A DNA stretch of 64,000 nucleotides from Microbulbifer sp. YPW1. Its GTDB lineage: Bacteria > Pseudomonadota > Gammaproteobacteria > Pseudomonadales > Cellvibrionaceae. The position numbers were made by a program, and so were the translations under genes. The notes beneath the pieces are model-generated. The model had not been told where the DNA came from. It was given only the letters and a program-made list of their open reading frames with translations, and did not search any database. Of this stretch, positions 15,588 to 24,541 are shown piece by piece. The DNA lies in NCBI RefSeq assembly GCF_013367775.1, contig NZ_CP055157.1, positions 1,963,001 through 2,027,000 on the forward strand, in the 5' to 3' direction. Every line of letters starts with the position of its first letter. The stretch's first letter is position 1.

Positions 15588-18137
15588 ATGAAACCTTTAC
15601 CTTGGGCAAAATCCGCACTCGCGCTGTGCATTATGGGGACACTGACCGCCTGTGGCGGCGGTGGTGCTGATGAGAATAACCAGGGGGATGTGGTCACCAC
15701 TCCGCCGCCGGTTTCCAGCAGTTCTTCCGGTGGCAGCTCTTCCAGTGGTGGTTCTTCCGGTGGTGGCGCCGAAGGCCCGATCCTTTCCGAAAACTTCGGT
15801 GATGACCTTTTCGTCAACTTCGATGAAGCCGATACCCAGTTCTTCTTCAGTCAGGAATACAAGGCGCTCGACGCCAACAATGCGGAAGACGCATGGCCGT
15901 CTTTCTACTATCCCACCTGCTGTTTCTTCCTGAATGACAATCCCGCCGATGGCGTAGAAGTTTCCCTGGACCAGATGGGAATCGTGAGCGACAACGGCAA
16001 CCCGGCCATGCTGCTGGATACCGGTCGTTTTGCTGCGGGTCAGACCCGTCCGGATATCGACGACGCGGATCCGAAAAAAGACACCACCACTTCCGACGAC
16101 GTAACCACCTGGGGTGAACTGGACCTGAGCCAGCCATACCGGATTTCTTTCTGTGTGAAAGATGCTTCCGGCAGCCGCAACATGCAGGTGTATGTGGATA
16201 ACAACACCTCCGGCGAAGCCAACTCCGTATGGGGTGGCGGTGGTTCCGGTTCGCGTATCTTCAACGTACCGGCCGCCGATCTGATCCCGGGCAAGCGTGT
16301 ACAGATCAATGTTCCAGGCGATATTACTTTTGAGCAGGGCGGCGAAGTGAAAGACGTGCGCCCGTCTCAGGTGGGTACCGCGACTTCTTTCCTGCAGTTC
16401 CGTGTGGAAGGTGGCAGCTCGGTAATCTTCGATGACCTGCTGGTGGAGCGCCAGGAAGACGACACCCAGGGCGACCTGCCTGCTTGTACCGTATTCCAGC
16501 CGGCCACCGCGCCAGACGCGCCGGAAGCGCCGAGCCTGTTTGCCACCGACGCGCAGATCGCAGTCAGCTGGGCTTCCGCCATTGGTGCCATCAGCTATGA
16601 CGTGGCCTACAGCACTGGCGACGATGTGAACGCGGCGGATATCGTCGAAGGCCTGTCCGAGACCAGCACCACACTGACCGAACTTGAAAATGGCAGCACG
16701 TACAATGTTTGGGTGCGCGCGGTCAACAGCGTTGGCGCCGGTGAATGGAGTGATGCCGCCATGGCAACTCCGGAAGCCCCGGTTGGCGATAACTGTTCCC
16801 CGACCACTTCTGTAGACCCGTCAGCGACCAACAGCATCCTGTGGAATGTATACGATGGCTGTATGCACCCTGGCGAGCTGGGCGCTGTGGTAATCAATGG
16901 TAGTGAAGCGACCAGCTTCGAATTCGGCGAAGACGAACTGCCGTTCTTCACCAGCGACGAGCTGGGCATCATGACCCTGGACACCATTGGCGCAGACGCC
17001 AAGCCGGTTGGTGACCTGAACGACGTCATTGTTGGCGACGCGAACACTTATCCCAAGCACTTTACCTTCGTAACCCGTATCGATACCTCCTATGCGGCAT
17101 CCCAAGGGGCGCGCGGTTTTGAAATCGAAACCCACCTGGGTGACGGCGGTATTGTCGATCGCGGTCCCGCGCGTATCAAAACCATCCTGCGTCCGGACGG
17201 CAGCAAGATTCAGCTGGATAAATTCCTGTCTGATGACTCTACCGCGGAAGTGGATATGGATATGAGCGATGGCTACCACACCTATCAGGTAGCCTTCACC
17301 GTGGTTGATCCGGCCACCACTACCGACTACATCACCGCGACCATTTACCGCGACGGTGTGGAAGTAGGCAGCTTTAGTGGTAACGGTCGCGACGGTGGTT
17401 CTTCCAGCAGCCGCATGCGCATTGGTGAAGGCTCCAGCAGCGAGTTCTACGCGAATGTCGACTGGCTGGTGTGGACCGATAACGCCACTGCCGCGGGCCT
17501 GACCGCTGAAGAGCTGGTAGGTGAGCTGCCCGCAGGTATCGGTGAGCTGGACGTATACGCCGGTGCCGATGCATCCGCGGTGTTTGACGAGAACTTCAAC
17601 GGCGTTGGTCTGGTGGAAGACTCGGAAACCGAAAGCACCAACTTCTTCACTGCCGAGTACCGCGGTCAGTCTGGCGACGCGAGCAAGCCAATGTTCAACG
17701 TCACCAGTGGCAGCTCTCGTATCACCGTTGCCGGTGGCACCCTGGCCCTGAACAACGCGCGCTTCTCCATCGGTGATGCCACTCCGGACGTGGACACTGC
17801 AGACACCGATACCTCTGGCCGTGGCGACCTGGATCTGAGCAAGCCTTACGTGATTACCTTCGAAGTGGTGGAAAACCCCAACACCTCGGTGGAAAGCGGT
17901 AAGTGCCAAGTGTATGTGGACAACAACACCTCCAGCTCCAGCAAGTCCCTGCACGGCGGCAGCTCCAAACTGGTTGAGAAGTTTGCCTCCCAGCTGGCCG
18001 ATGGCGACCAGCCACTGGGCACCGTCACCATTGAAAGTGACCTGGGCACTGCCAACTCCTTCCTGCAGGTCCGCTGTGACAGCGGTACTGAAGGCATGCC
18101 GGTAGTGATCGACAACTTCAAGGTGAGCTACCAGTAA
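15588..18137 (+). CDS. Multidomain lipoprotein without a recognised catalytic domain; candidate surface glycan-binding protein
   Basis: The 849-residue protein has lipobox LTAC with Cys 22, a short Ser/Gly linker, then four regions: a module about 64-295 with core QVYVDNNT and end FDDLLVE, a fibronectin-III domain about 302-395, a beta-rich concanavalin-like region about 405-655, and a second module about 662-849 with QVYVDNNT and end VIDNFKV. The two modules resemble each other and the C-terminal module of the PL1 protein just upstream. I see no motif of a known lyase, hydrolase or esterase. Position directly before the TBDR suggests it holds pectin fragments at the outer membrane for import, a SusE/F-like role in a non-Bacteroidetes system. 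ATG 15588 follows AAGGGG with good spacing; GTG 15582 is the alternative. An unknown enzyme activity in the middle region cannot be excluded. Confidence 0.75.
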   Translation: MKPLPWAKSALALCIMGTLTACGGGGADENNQGDVVTTPPPVSSSSSGGSSSSGGSSGGGAEGPILSENFGDDLFVNFDEADTQFFFSQEYKALDANNAEDAWPSFYYPTCCFFLNDNPADGVEVSLDQMGIVSDNGNPAMLLDTGRFAAGQTRPDIDDADPKKDTTTSDDVTTWGELDLSQPYRISFCVKDASGSRNMQVYVDNNTSGEANSVWGGGGSGSRIFNVPAADLIPGKRVQINVPGDITFEQGGEVKDVRPSQVGTATSFLQFRVEGGSSVIFDDLLVERQEDDTQGDLPACTVFQPATAPDAPEAPSLFATDAQIAVSWASAIGAISYDVAYSTGDDVNAADIVEGLSETSTTLTELENGSTYNVWVRAVNSVGAGEWSDAAMATPEAPVGDNCSPTTSVDPSATNSILWNVYDGCMHPGELGAVVINGSEATSFEFGEDELPFFTSDELGIMTLDTIGADAKPVGDLNDVIVGDANTYPKHFTFVTRIDTSYAASQGARGFEIETHLGDGGIVDRGPARIKTILRPDGSKIQLDKFLSDDSTAEVDMDMSDGYHTYQVAFTVVDPATTTDYITATIYRDGVEVGSFSGNGRDGGSSSSRMRIGEGSSSEFYANVDWLVWTDNATAAGLTAEELVGELPAGIGELDVYAGADASAVFDENFNGVGLVEDSETESTNFFTAEYRGQSGDASKPMFNVTSGSSRITVAGGTLALNNARFSIGDATPDVDTADTDTSGRGDLDLSKPYVITFEVVENPNTSVESGKCQVYVDNNTSSSSKSLHGGSSKLVEKFASQLADGDQPLGTVTIESDLGTANSFLQVRCDSGTEGMPVVIDNFKVSYQ

Positions 18138-18260
18138 GCTGTGCGAATCAGCCAGCTAAAGGTGAGTCGCCGGTCTAAGTGTCAGGCCGGCGGCCTTCAA
18201 AAAAACATCGAAGCGGCCCCAGCGGATGAGGGGCCCATTAAAACCGATGGGAGAGTCAAA

Positions 18261-21257
18261 ATGACTTATAAGAAACAGATTCTCGCCATGGCCATCGCCA
18301 TGGCTACTTCCGCCTCTCTGGTAGCCCAGGAAGCGGAGCAGGAGCAGCAGGAAGAGTCTTCCAGTGCTTCTGTCGAGGAAGTGTATGTAGAAGGTGTGCG
18401 CAATGCGGATCTGAATGCGCGCGCGGCAGAGCGCGGCAAGGACAACTTCAGCTCTATTGTGACCCAGGACGATGCCGGTAACTTCTCTGACCAGAACGTG
18501 GCCGAATTGCTGCAGCGTATGCCGGGTATCACCCTCCAGAAGAGCGAAGGTGAAGGTAAATTCGTCAACCTGCGCGGTCTGGGCGCCGGCATGGTAAGCG
18601 TGCGTATGGACGGCGGTGCCATGGCAAACGCCGGTGGCGGTACCGACGAAGCGCTGGAAGACCGCGCCTTCTCCCTCGACAGCCTGCCGTCCGACGTACT
18701 GCAGTCCATCGAGGTGAACAAATCCCTCACCCCGGATATGGAACTGGATGCGATCGGTGGTTCCATCAATGTGAAAACGATGTCGGCGTTGGATCGGGGT
18801 AGAAATACCGTTAAATTCCGTGCGCAGAATTACTATCAGGATCAGGTCGAAGCAGATTCTCCCAAGATCACCCTGCAGGGGACCAACCTGTTCCTGAACG
18901 ATACCATCGGTGTGGCTTACACCGGTTCCTGGGAAAAGCGTAAAACCCGCGGCTTCCAGACCAAGCACCATAGCAGTACGCTGCCCCAGTATGTAGAGAT
19001 TGGCGGCGAGCAGATGATTATCCCGTGGGAGTTTACAACCTACGAGGAAAACGCCGAGCGCGAGCGTATGGCCGGTCTGCTGAACGTTGAGTATCAACCC
19101 AATGACAACAGCCGCTACCACCTGAAGTTGAACCACACCAGCTACGCCGATAACGATATCGCCATGCGTGAGTACTATCGTTTCAACTGGGATAACGGTG
19201 ACGAAGACCTGGCGTTTATCGATAAAGAGAACCAGGTGTTCGGTGGCAGCAGCGTGGATCTGCAGCAGCAGTTCTTTATCCAAGAGTCCGAAGTCACCAC
19301 CGACACTGTGGCACTGGGCGGCGAAAACCGCTTTGGCGACGGCTGGGAAATGGATTACGAAGTGGTTTCCTCCCGCAGTGAAAACGCCAAGCCAGATGGC
19401 CGCCGTGTGCAGTTCCGCCTGCGTGAACTGAACGCTCTGGGTAGCTACGGTGATGAATTCCTGAATGGCCAGCTGATTTCCGGCCCGCAGCTCGACGAGC
19501 TGGTTGAGAACGGCAGCATCGTCTCCGGTGCAGTATCCGGCCCGAACGGTTACCAGTACGGCAAGGTAAAACAGCCCAACCTGAACTACGACAACCTGTT
19601 CCTGGAAGATTCCCTGCGTAAGGATGCCGTCGACCAGTTCTCCTTCAACCTGCGTCACGACTGGGATGCGGGCCTGGTGAACTACGTGAAAACCGGTGTG
19701 AAGGTCAACCAGCGCACTCGCAGCAACGACAAAAACCGCGCGAGCATCGTGCCGTTTGACCGAGCGGTAGCCGGCTGTGCGGGCGACCTGGACTGTATCA
19801 CCCTGGCGGGTTCCCGCCTGGGAGACTTCACTACTTACGTTCCGGTCAACGACAACTTTGACCACGCCGTGATTACCCGTGAGGATGCCGAGCGCCTGAT
19901 CAACGGCACCCGCGCTATTGGTGACAATTACGACCCGGAACAGAAAGAGCTGGATTCCACCAGGCTCGACTACGAGCTGACCGAAGACACTGCTGCGGCC
20001 TACCTGATGGCGGAAATGCAGGTGCTGCCGGAAGCGACGCTGATTGCCGGTGCGCGTTACGCCTATACCGACTTCACCTCTACCGGTTATATGGCGCTGC
20101 GCAACGACCGCAACGAAGACAGTCAGGGTCTGACCTCGCTGGATATCGCCCTGCCGCTGGAGCAGACCGGTAACGACTACGGTATCTTCCTGCCGGCACT
20201 GCATTACCGTCACGAACTGAGCGATAACCTGCTGGGCCGTGCATCCATCTGGACCAGCTTTTCCCGCCCGGACTTTGGTAAAAGCCGTGCCTTCTTCGAA
20301 GTCACCGATCGCGTAGTTTTCTGTAACACCGATCCCGACTCCGAGTTCGTCGGCCAGTGTAACGAAGACCCGAACGATATCGGTTCCGCCCGCGGTGACC
20401 TCGATTATCAGCGCGACAACTTCGCCATGTCCGGTGACAACACCGTACGTATCGGTAACCCGTCGCTGGACCCGATGCGCGCGACCAACCTCGACCTGTC
20501 CCTGAGCTACTATGGCGAGAGCACTTTCCTCGAAGGTGCGCTGTTCTACAAAGACATCAAGGACTTCATCGTTGATGCCAACGGTATCCGCATGAATATC
20601 GCGGACACCCCGTTTGCGCTGCCGATCGATCAGATAGACCTGTTCCAGATCCCGGCGGATCTCCAACTGACCAACGTCAATACTTACCTGAACGGTGAAT
20701 CCGCCAAGGTATACGGTATGGAGCTGAGCGCCAGCCACTACTTTGACGGTCAGTGGGAAGATCACAATATCGGTCGCTACCTGGACAATATTTTCGTTCA
20801 GTCCAACCTGACCCTGCAGAGCAGTGACGGTAATGTAGGTGAATCCGTGCGCGCTGGTTCCATTCAGCTGCCGGAGACTGCAGACACCGCCGCCAACCTG
20901 ACACTGGGCTGGGAGAACGATGACTTCTCCGTGCGCTTTATCGCCAACTACACCAGCGAAATCCTCAAACGTATCGGTGGCTGTACCGCAGCCGATATCT
21001 CTGCGGATGCTGAGCTGGGTTACGCAGCGAACTGTCGTGTGTGGGCGGACATGTACCAGGACGAGTCCCTGACCTTCGATATCAAGGCAACCTACCGTGT
21101 AGCTGACGGCGTGCGCGCCTACTTCGATGCGGTGAACCTGTCCGATAACGTTGATCAGCAGTACTTCTCCGGCAATGCCGATTCTGGCGGCCGTATCCTG
21201 TACAACGTGGAAGCTTATGGCCCGGCTTACCAGCTTGGCCTGACCGTGGATTTCTAA
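18261..21257 (+). CDS. TonB-dependent outer-membrane receptor (pectin oligomer import)
   Basis: A 998-residue receptor with signal peptide to about residue 23 (LVAQ), a TonB-box-like segment EEVYVEGVR, a plug domain containing LLQRMPGITLQ and FVNLRGLG, and a long beta-barrel ending in the aromatic VDF expected of outer-membrane proteins. ATG 18261 was chosen because GGGAGAG precedes it and the signal peptide starts there; the reading frame is open upstream but adds no signal-like sequence. It lies 123 bases after the glycan-binding lipoprotein, with no clear terminator between. Uptake of pectin fragments is inferred from the neighbours. The long N-terminal plug pattern resembles the large Xanthomonas/Caulobacter-type carbohydrate TBDR group. 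Confidence 0.9.
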   Translation: MTYKKQILAMAIAMATSASLVAQEAEQEQQEESSSASVEEVYVEGVRNADLNARAAERGKDNFSSIVTQDDAGNFSDQNVAELLQRMPGITLQKSEGEGKFVNLRGLGAGMVSVRMDGGAMANAGGGTDEALEDRAFSLDSLPSDVLQSIEVNKSLTPDMELDAIGGSINVKTMSALDRGRNTVKFRAQNYYQDQVEADSPKITLQGTNLFLNDTIGVAYTGSWEKRKTRGFQTKHHSSTLPQYVEIGGEQMIIPWEFTTYEENAERERMAGLLNVEYQPNDNSRYHLKLNHTSYADNDIAMREYYRFNWDNGDEDLAFIDKENQVFGGSSVDLQQQFFIQESEVTTDTVALGGENRFGDGWEMDYEVVSSRSENAKPDGRRVQFRLRELNALGSYGDEFLNGQLISGPQLDELVENGSIVSGAVSGPNGYQYGKVKQPNLNYDNLFLEDSLRKDAVDQFSFNLRHDWDAGLVNYVKTGVKVNQRTRSNDKNRASIVPFDRAVAGCAGDLDCITLAGSRLGDFTTYVPVNDNFDHAVITREDAERLINGTRAIGDNYDPEQKELDSTRLDYELTEDTAAAYLMAEMQVLPEATLIAGARYAYTDFTSTGYMALRNDRNEDSQGLTSLDIALPLEQTGNDYGIFLPALHYRHELSDNLLGRASIWTSFSRPDFGKSRAFFEVTDRVVFCNTDPDSEFVGQCNEDPNDIGSARGDLDYQRDNFAMSGDNTVRIGNPSLDPMRATNLDLSLSYYGESTFLEGALFYKDIKDFIVDANGIRMNIADTPFALPIDQIDLFQIPADLQLTNVNTYLNGESAKVYGMELSASHYFDGQWEDHNIGRYLDNIFVQSNLTLQSSDGNVGESVRAGSIQLPETADTAANLTLGWENDDFSVRFIANYTSEILKRIGGCTAADISADAELGYAANCRVWADMYQDESLTFDIKATYRVADGVRAYFDAVNLSDNVDQQYFSGNADSGGRILYNVEAYGPAYQLGLTVDF

Positions 21258-21285
21258 GTCCCTCTTGTACCCTTTGCCATTTTTT

Positions 21286-21307
21286 GCCCCGCTTGCGGGG
21301 CTTTTTT
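21286..21307 (+). terminator. Rho-independent terminator after the pectin TBDR
   Basis: GCCCCGC-TT-GCGGGGC, a perfect 7-bp GC-rich stem, is followed by six T, 28 bases after the TBDR stop. Confidence 0.9.
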
Positions 21308-21422
21308 GGCTCTGGAGAAAGAAAAATAAAAACGCGCAAAGCCGTTGATGGTGCGCTCGAAAAAGCAGATGCCCGAGCTTACTGCCGGGCGGCGAAGTTC
21401 CTTCAGCCTTACAGGTATAGTT

Positions 21423-22691
21423 ATGTTCAATATGAAATGGATGCCGTTTGCCGCAGCAACACTTTCTGTTCTGCTCACCGCATGTGGGGGCGGCGGTGGC
21501 GATGGTGGCAGTTCCTCCAGCTCTTCCAGCTCCTCGAGTTCCAGCTCGTCCAGCAGCTCGTCCAGTTCTTCCGGCGGTAGCTCCAGCTCATCGAGCAGTT
21601 CCTCCTCGTCCGGTGGTTCCAGCTCTTCTTCCTCTTCCGGTGGCTCGGACGCAGTCATCCTGCCGCAAACCGGCAACCCGATCTACGGTGAACTGGATAA
21701 CTACAAGTCCTGGCTGGGTAGCAGCCTCGTCGCGGACCAGACCCGCGCGGACAATATGATCACCTGGCAGATGGATCACGGTGGGTTCTACAAAAATGAT
21801 GAATCCACCTACGAGGCGCCGTGGAATGGCAGCAGCGACCGTTCCGGTTGGACCGGGGAAGGTGGTGTGGAACTGGGCACCATCGACAACGATGCCACCG
21901 TGACCGAATTGATGTTCCTGGCTGACGTCTACCAGCGCAGTGGAGATTCCAAGTACCGTGACGCCGCCCGTGATGCGCTCGAGTTTCTGCTCACCATGCA
22001 ATACGAAAGTGGTGGCTGGCCGCAGGTCTACCCCAAGCGTACCGGTACTACTTACTCCAATCATGTCACCTTCAATGACGGCGCTATGGCGCGAGTCTTG
22101 ATCCTGCTGGATCACGCCACGCGTCTGGAAGCGCCGCTGGATGGTGACCTGTTTACCGATGAACAGCGCACCCGCATGGAGGCTGCCATCGGTAAAGGCG
22201 TGGAATTTATTCTGAAGGCGCAGATTGTGCAGGCGGATGCAAAAACCGTATGGTGTGCCCAGCACGATCCGGTCACCTATGAGCCCCGCGGTGCGCGCAG
22301 CTACGAGCTGGAATCCAAGAGCGGCAAAGAGTCCATGCTGGTAACTGCTTTCCTGATGTCCCAGCCGCAGACAGAAGAAGTAGAAGCCTCGGTACGCGCT
22401 GCACTTGCCTGGTACCGTAGCCCCGCAGTACAGGTTGCCGATACCGCTTATGTGAAGCGCGCAAGCAGCAGTGATGACGACACCTACAACCCGATCCAGA
22501 GTAAACCGGGAAGTACCATGTGGTACCGTTTCTACAACCTGGGCGACGATACCGGCTTCTTTGCCGATCGTTCCGGTATCAAGCAGTACGACATCATGGC
22601 GATTGATGCGGAGCGCCGCTATGGCTACGAGTGGGGCGGTAATTACGGCAGCAAGCTGATTAGCTACGCGGACAGTGTCGGATACTACTGA
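21423..22691 (+). CDS. Pectate lyase family PL10, lipoprotein
   Basis: Predicted to cleave polygalacturonate by beta-elimination using an (alpha/alpha) toroid fold. ATG 21423 gives a lipoprotein signal with LTAC and Cys about 21; the upstream open frame lacks signal character. The protein is then 422 residues: Ser linker about 27-75, PL10 domain 76-422. PL10 marks are TIDNDAT, QYESGGWPQVYP, HVTFNDGAM with the conserved Asp, WCAQHDP, and the ARSYELES...KESM block. It lies after the TBDR terminator, so it needs its own promoter or relies on readthrough. It adds a third lyase fold copy to the pectin locus beside the PL1 enzymes. Confidence 0.9.
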   Translation: MFNMKWMPFAAATLSVLLTACGGGGGDGGSSSSSSSSSSSSSSSSSSSSSGGSSSSSSSSSSSGGSSSSSSSGGSDAVILPQTGNPIYGELDNYKSWLGSSLVADQTRADNMITWQMDHGGFYKNDESTYEAPWNGSSDRSGWTGEGGVELGTIDNDATVTELMFLADVYQRSGDSKYRDAARDALEFLLTMQYESGGWPQVYPKRTGTTYSNHVTFNDGAMARVLILLDHATRLEAPLDGDLFTDEQRTRMEAAIGKGVEFILKAQIVQADAKTVWCAQHDPVTYEPRGARSYELESKSGKESMLVTAFLMSQPQTEEVEASVRAALAWYRSPAVQVADTAYVKRASSSDDDTYNPIQSKPGSTMWYRFYNLGDDTGFFADRSGIKQYDIMAIDAERRYGYEWGGNYGSKLISYADSVGYY

Positions 22692-22745
22692 TATGTGGCG
22701 GTGAGCCTGAACGTAGATACTCCTGCGTGCAGGTCGTGAATCAGA

Positions 22746-22777
22746 AAATGCCGGGCCGTGTCGCCCGGCATTTTTTT
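22746..22777 (+). terminator. Rho-independent terminator after the PL10 gene
   Basis: ATGCCGGGC pairs with GCCCGGCAT around a loop of about seven bases, followed by seven T. It closes the pectin locus. Confidence 0.9.
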
Positions 22778-22823
22778 GCAGAAATAGAAAATAAAGCTGT
22801 GTTAAATCACGGAGAACAGAATT

Positions 22824-23309
22824 ATGAAAAAACTCATCCTGCTTGCTGTCACTATTATTACGGCGTCGACTGCATATGCAGAGCACTGCCCCATGTTGGG
22901 GTGTGAAGGACGCACTGGATACGTTTATATCCCCGAACAGGTTGCCTATGGTTACCAGGGAAAGGCGAGCGTAACCTTCAATGGTGAGGAATACAGGTTG
23001 GTCGGCAAAGAAAAGTTTCCATTTGTCGAGGAGGGGCTGCCGGATGTCAATTCCGTGGTAACGGTTGGTGATGGCGGTATAAGTTTTTATCGAAACCAGG
23101 ATGTTCCGAAGATCATCAAGTCCCTTAAGGTACATGAAGATATCAAGTACGATGCCAGCGCTAAGGCTGCCGAAGTGACCCCTTTCACCCAGCCAAGTTT
23201 TCAAATGTTCGCGGGTGCCAAGGTGAAAATCCTTGGCTACAAACAGTTTGGTATCCCTGGTATTCGGGATAAGCTATTTGTACATATCCTGTATCTTGCC
23301 GATAAATAG
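22824..23309 (+). CDS. Small secreted protein of unknown function
   Basis: A 161-residue protein with a clear signal peptide ending in AYA about residue 19. The mature part starts with two closely spaced cysteines (HCPMLGC), possibly a disulfide pair, and has no family I recognise. The start follows GGAGAACAGAATT with good spacing. The base composition is more AT-rich than the pectin genes before it. It is flanked by a terminator upstream and the NYN gene 41 bases downstream; no functional link can be drawn. Confidence 0.75.
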   Translation: MKKLILLAVTIITASTAYAEHCPMLGCEGRTGYVYIPEQVAYGYQGKASVTFNGEEYRLVGKEKFPFVEEGLPDVNSVVTVGDGGISFYRNQDVPKIIKSLKVHEDIKYDASAKAAEVTPFTQPSFQMFAGAKVKILGYKQFGIPGIRDKLFVHILYLADK

Positions 23310-23350
23310 ACCCTGAGACTGTTACTGCGTCATCTGGGTGCCCGAGAATT

Positions 23351-23839
23351 TTGGAGAACTGTATTAAAAAAATACTGATTTTAGTCGACGTCCAGAACGT
23401 CTATTACACGACAAGACAGGCGTTCAGCCGAAACTTCGATTACAACGCATTCTGGGCCCAGGCCACATCGGGCAGAGATGTGGTGAAAGCGATCGCCTAT
23501 GCCGTGGATCGCGGTGACCAGAAACAGCAGGCCTTCCAGAAGATCTTGCGCGCAATCGGCTTCGAGGTGAAATTGAAGCCATTTATTCAGCGCGCGGATG
23601 GATCAGCCAAGGGAGACTGGGATGTGGGCATCACCATTGATGCGCTGGAGGAGTCCGCGGATGTCGATGTCGTGGTTCTGGTGTCCGGGGATGGAGACTT
23701 CTCGATCCTGGTGGACAAGCTGCGCACCGCCAAAGGAAAGCGGGTAGAGATTTACGGGGTGCAGGCCCTGACGGCGAAATCGCTGATGGATGCTGCCAAT
23801 CAATTTATACCTATTGAAGGGGAGTTGCTACTGGGGTAA
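23351..23839 (+). CDS. NYN-domain (LabA/DUF88-like) protein, putative RNase
   Basis: About 160 residues with the NYN/PIN-like fold pattern: ILILVDVQNVYY near the start with the first acidic residue, KGDWDVGITIDA in the middle, and LVSGDGDFSILVDKL near the end. NYN proteins are metal-dependent nucleases or RNA-binding relatives. The start is uncertain. TTG 23351 has no upstream ribosome site, and the GGAG at 23353 would best serve an ATT at 23363, a rare initiation codon, giving a protein beginning just before KKILILVDVQN. It is convergent with the FMN reductase gene, with a 45-base gap. Confidence 0.85.
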   Translation: MENCIKKILILVDVQNVYYTTRQAFSRNFDYNAFWAQATSGRDVVKAIAYAVDRGDQKQQAFQKILRAIGFEVKLKPFIQRADGSAKGDWDVGITIDALEESADVDVVVLVSGDGDFSILVDKLRTAKGKRVEIYGVQALTAKSLMDAANQFIPIEGELLLG

Positions 23840-23884
23840 TGAGCGTCGGAAGTTTCCAGCGCGGAGACCGCTTAAAACTTTCGC

Positions 23885-24442
23885 TCATGCCAACCGCTTT
23901 GCCCACTTATCCAGAGCTGTCAGCAGATCCCCGATAAATTTTCTGGTGTCCTCATCAGTGAGCTTGCCGCTGTCATCAAATTTCTTGTGGGCAAAGCTGA
24001 TCATTACTTCCGGTTTATTCACAAAGTGGGCGTTCAGGTAAATCAGTATCCGGCGCAGATCGTACTGCGCCCGCGCACCGCCGAAGGCGCTCATACTGGC
24101 GCTCATCACCGCCACCGGTTTATCCGCGAATGGCTGGGGATCCACCCGCGACAGCCAGTCGATGGCATTTTTCAGCACCCCGGAGACCGAGTAGTTGTAC
24201 TCCGGGGTAGAGAACAGGATGGCATCGGCGTCCAGCACCTGCTGCTGCAGGGTTTCCACTGCTTCCGGTACGCTCTGGTCACGCAGGTCCTGGTCGTACA
24301 GCGGGATGGCGGACAGGTCTGCGAAAGTGAATTCAGCGCTGTCGCCGGCAATCTCTGCCGCGGTTTCCAGCGCGGCACTGTTGAACGAGCTCTTACGCAG
24401 ACTGCCGGATATGGCGAGAATCTTTAACGGGCTGGATGCCAT
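23885..24442 (-). CDS. NAD(P)H-dependent FMN/quinone reductase
   Basis: A 185-residue flavodoxin-like reductase of the SsuE/ChrR/YieF superfamily. It has the FMN phosphate-binding loop SGSLRKSSFN near residue 13, the STPEYNYS motif near residue 80 that contacts the flavin, and SAFGGARAQYDLR near 117. It reduces quinones, flavins or other electrophiles in the cytoplasm. It lies about 100 bases downstream of the aldonate dehydratase on the same strand with no obvious terminator between, so co-transcription is possible, but a role in sugar catabolism is not evident. Confidence 0.88.
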   Translation of the reverse strand: MASSPLKILAISGSLRKSSFNSAALETAAEIAGDSAEFTFADLSAIPLYDQDLRDQSVPEAVETLQQQVLDADAILFSTPEYNYSVSGVLKNAIDWLSRVDPQPFADKPVAVMSASMSAFGGARAQYDLRRILIYLNAHFVNKPEVMISFAHKKFDDSGKLTDEDTRKFIGDLLTALDKWAKRLA

Positions 24443-24541
24443 GGCTGCTTTCCCCGGGCGTTAACTAGATGAGCCCAAAAGATAGCAGCCGTTTGCCGAG
24501 TGTGGTTTCCGGTTCGTCCAAATAGTGCGAATCCGTGCGCA

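Noticed and set aside
18156..20765. An 869-codon minus-strand open frame opposite the pectin TBDR
   Set aside because: Codon-bias shadow of a clearly real TBDR; the translation shows no family features.
23838..23890. Imperfect inverted repeat at the convergent end of the NYN and FMN reductase genes, considered as a terminator
   Set aside because: The arms are split and far apart, with no T-run; termination there cannot be supported.
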